DNA from: Candidatus Aerophobota bacterium
Lineage (GTDB): Bacteria; Aerophobota; Aerophobia; Aerophobales; JAGHCO01
Reading direction: 5' to 3'
NCBI GenBank assembly: GCA_021160405.1
Contig: JAGHCO010000006.1
Location: 1 to 7,831 of the forward strand
Length of the DNA stretch: 7,831 nucleotides
In this document: positions 6,202 through 7,831 of the stretch, piece by piece
Position numbering within the stretch: position 1 is the first letter of the stretch
Layout: every line of letters begins with the position of its first letter
Position numbers and translations under genes: made by a program
Notes under the pieces: generated by a model
The model's input: only the letters and a program-made list of their open reading frames with translations
What the model was told of the DNA's origin: nothing
The model's database searches: none

Positions 6202-7302
6202 TTATCTAAAATATCCCCTTACCTTGCGGGTTAAATCAACCATTAGCTCTGCTAAATCCTCCTTATCTTTTACCGTTAAAACAACCGCTCCAAAATCTTG
6301 CATATCTTTACCTATCTCAGTTTCTTTTCCAATTTGAATAAAGAGACATAAGTGAGGGTCTAAGATTTCCTCAAAATCAACTTTAATGCTCTCCCAGTTA
6401 TAGATCTTTCCATCAGAGAGCATAATCAAAAGACAAGATCTTCTATTTAACTGTTCTCTTAATACCTCTATATCGATTTCTGTTCCTCCAAATTGTGGAG
6501 TTAAAGCGTGCTTTTTTAATTCCCCAATTTCCTGATATTTTCTCCATCCACTGGCTCTGGTATAATCAGAAAAATTTATTATATTCCAATAAATAGATGA
6601 GGCAATACCTTCCAGCTCTAAGTATTTCATAATGCCATACCACCCCAAAAGAGCATAATGGTAACTACTTTGCTCCCCCCAAGGTATACTGCTGTGATAA
6701 CCTCTATCTCTCATTGAACCTGAAGTGTCTAATAACAAACAAACATCAGGAAAACCTCTCTTTCCCATTCCGCTACAAACATCTATAAAATAATGATGCT
6801 TTGCTACCTGAAAGTTTATGCCTCTTCCTAATTTCTCCTTAAAAGGACTTTTTATATCAGCCACCATATGGTTAAAATTTATCTCTTGGGGATTATCTAA
6901 GGAAATATTAAAATTTTCATATCCATACTCCACTACAGGTAAACTCAAACTTTTTCTTTTTACCCGTGTTCTTATAGAAATTTGAGGAGCTAAATCCTGA
7001 TAGATGGAATCAAGCTCTTCATAAGATCTATTGTAGGGCCTAAAATATGTCCCTCTCATTCCTTGGCGGCCAAGAACAATTACATTTAAACCCCTCATTT
7101 TTTCAAAATCCTGATAGCCTTTAATTATTTTTAAAATCTCCAGTATTGCTCTTTGATCTAACTCATACCCGGAGGAAAGAAAAACTTGAGGTATTTTATT
7201 AAATTCTTGCCCAAGCTTTTTTTCTTCCCTTTTTTCTCTTCGAGGAAGTTTCCCCCATAATTTGTTTAGGGGAATACCAAAAAACCTTTTCCATCTTCTC
7301 AT
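6202..7302 (-). CDS. VWA-domain protein, partner of a MoxR-type ATPase
   Basis: The 366-residue product has a very basic N-terminus (MRRWKRFF, then RREKREEKK at 21-29), a middle region of unknown fold (about 35-180), and a C-terminal von Willebrand factor A domain (about 185-360). The metal-ion-dependent adhesion site is complete: D192, S194 and S196 in LLLDTSGSM, T274 in GGTEID, and D297 in MLSDGK. There is no signal peptide, so it is probably cytoplasmic. VWA proteins of this layout work with MoxR-type AAA+ ATPases in assembling or remodelling protein complexes, including metal insertion. The target here is unknown. Its ATG overlaps the stop of the upstream gene by 4 bases, which supports that partnership. 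The ribosome site is weak (a GAG within GAGCTT), as expected if translation depends on coupling. A CoxE-like or BatA-like label would be premature. Confidence 0.86.
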   Translation of the reverse strand: MRRWKRFFGIPLNKLWGKLPRREKREEKKLGQEFNKIPQVFLSSGYELDQRAILEILKIIKGYQDFEKMRGLNVIVLGRQGMRGTYFRPYNRSYEELDSIYQDLAPQISIRTRVKRKSLSLPVVEYGYENFNISLDNPQEINFNHMVADIKSPFKEKLGRGINFQVAKHHYFIDVCSGMGKRGFPDVCLLLDTSGSMRDRGYHSSIPWGEQSSYHYALLGWYGIMKYLELEGIASSIYWNIINFSDYTRASGWRKYQEIGELKKHALTPQFGGTEIDIEVLREQLNRRSCLLIMLSDGKIYNWESIKVDFEEILDPHLCLFIQIGKETEIGKDMQDFGAVVLTVKDKEDLAELMVDLTRKVRGYFR

Positions 7303-7831
7303 TTTAAAGCTCTTAAAAATGGATGCTGGTTTAATAAATTTTTATCTTTAAGTCGGGGAAGAAGATTACCGTATTTTTCCCCCAAGGAATTTATCTCTTC
7401 CAGAATCTGGGAAAAAAATTCCCACTCCCCTGTAAATCTACTTCTTATCTCATCACTAAGCTTGCCTCTAAAAGAAACTTTTAATCCCACCTTAGCTTCC
7501 TCTTTTTTCTGTAAAAACTTTTGTTCAATTTGCTTTGCAAGATTATCCAAAGCTAAATTTGGGTTGCTATAATAGGAATTCCTTATCCAACTCAAATCCA
7601 GTATTCCTGCATAGGGAGCAGCTAATTTAAAAGCCTCTATGATTTCTTTATAAGTTACTATTCCTTTTCTATTCCCATTTTTGGAATCAGCGATTACTCT
7701 TAAAGCCGGAGCTAATGCAGATATAGCTTCTGTTGTACGCTCTGAAATGGGTCTTATATAACCACAATTTTCCTCTCTAAGTCTTCCACAATTATTTTTT
7801 TTACATATTGAGGGGATAGCATAGGATATAA
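7299..7831 (-). CDS. Probable MoxR-type AAA+ ATPase, C-terminal part (enters from the right edge)
   Basis: The frame is open from the right edge to a TGA at 7299-7301, giving 176 residues. A TTG at 7593-7595 could be mistaken for a start, but the frame continues upstream without a stop and the protein is coherent across it. Near the window edge, cysteines at fragment positions 9, 14 and 22 (CKKNNC, then REENC) form a Cys-rich patch. Next comes RPISERTTEAISALAPALR (26-44), then IVTYKEIIEAFKLAAPYAG (57-75). This resembles the helical lid of MoxR ATPases, where an S-x-R arginine acts as sensor 2, followed by the V-T-x-x-D/E-I stretch. The last 100 residues are charged and helical, without a recognised domain. 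Walker A and B would be off-window. The call rests on this lid pattern and the overlapping VWA gene, so it is moderate. Confidence 0.65.
   Translation of the reverse strand, partial: ISYAIPSICKKNNCGRLREENCGYIRPISERTTEAISALAPALRVIADSKNGNRKGIVTYKEIIEAFKLAAPYAGILDLSWIRNSYYSNPNLALDNLAKQIEQKFLQKKEEAKVGLKVSFRGKLSDEIRSRFTGEWEFFSQILEEINSLGEKYGNLLPRLKDKNLLNQHPFLRALK

Noticed and set aside
7299..7595. A separate 98-residue gene starting at TTG 7593-7595
   Set aside because: The frame stays open to the window edge, and the upstream residues form a recognisable lid-like segment. The TTG is an internal leucine codon.

Overview
All recognisable genes in this AT-rich window lie on the minus strand, so transcription runs from the right edge to the left edge. 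A complete PilM-PilN-PilO-PilP order followed by the start of a secretin (PilQ) points to a diderm bacterium with a type IV pilus or related type IV filament machine. The low GC, short intergenic spacers and dispersed-repeat debris resemble genomes of uncultivated low-GC diderm lineages. The sequence does not allow a phylum to be named.

Right block (7831 to 4604): a tightly packed four-gene run. It begins with the C-terminal part of a protein entering from off-window, which looks like the lid end of a MoxR-type AAA+ ATPase. A VWA-domain protein with an intact MIDAS site overlaps it by 4 bases. A PdxA-family dehydrogenase follows after 15 bases, and an HD-domain hydrolase overlaps that by 1 base. 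MoxR plus VWA is a known chaperone or metal-insertion pairing. Why PdxA and the HD protein share the unit is not clear from sequence alone.

Middle (4603 to 3311): a 262-base spacer with three pyrimidine/purine-rich palindromic elements, then hisB (histidine biosynthesis) and dtd (D-aminoacyl-tRNA deacylase) separated by 2 bases.

Left block (3310 to 1): a 177-base spacer filled by a composite inverted and tandem repeat, then pilM, pilN, pilO, pilP and the first 147 codons of pilQ, which leaves the window at position 1. Junctions are 1 base, 12 bases, and two 4-base ATGA overlaps, so the genes are probably translationally coupled. PilM (cytoplasmic ring), PilN and PilO (inner-membrane coiled-coil proteins) and PilP (periplasmic link) connect the motor to the PilQ outer-membrane pore.

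I found no rRNA, tRNA, CRISPR array, transposase or clear intrinsic terminator. The most notable points are the changed active-site motifs in the PdxA-family protein, the nested repeat upstream of pilM, and the cysteine cluster in the AAA+ fragment. I did not find a clearly new multi-gene system.
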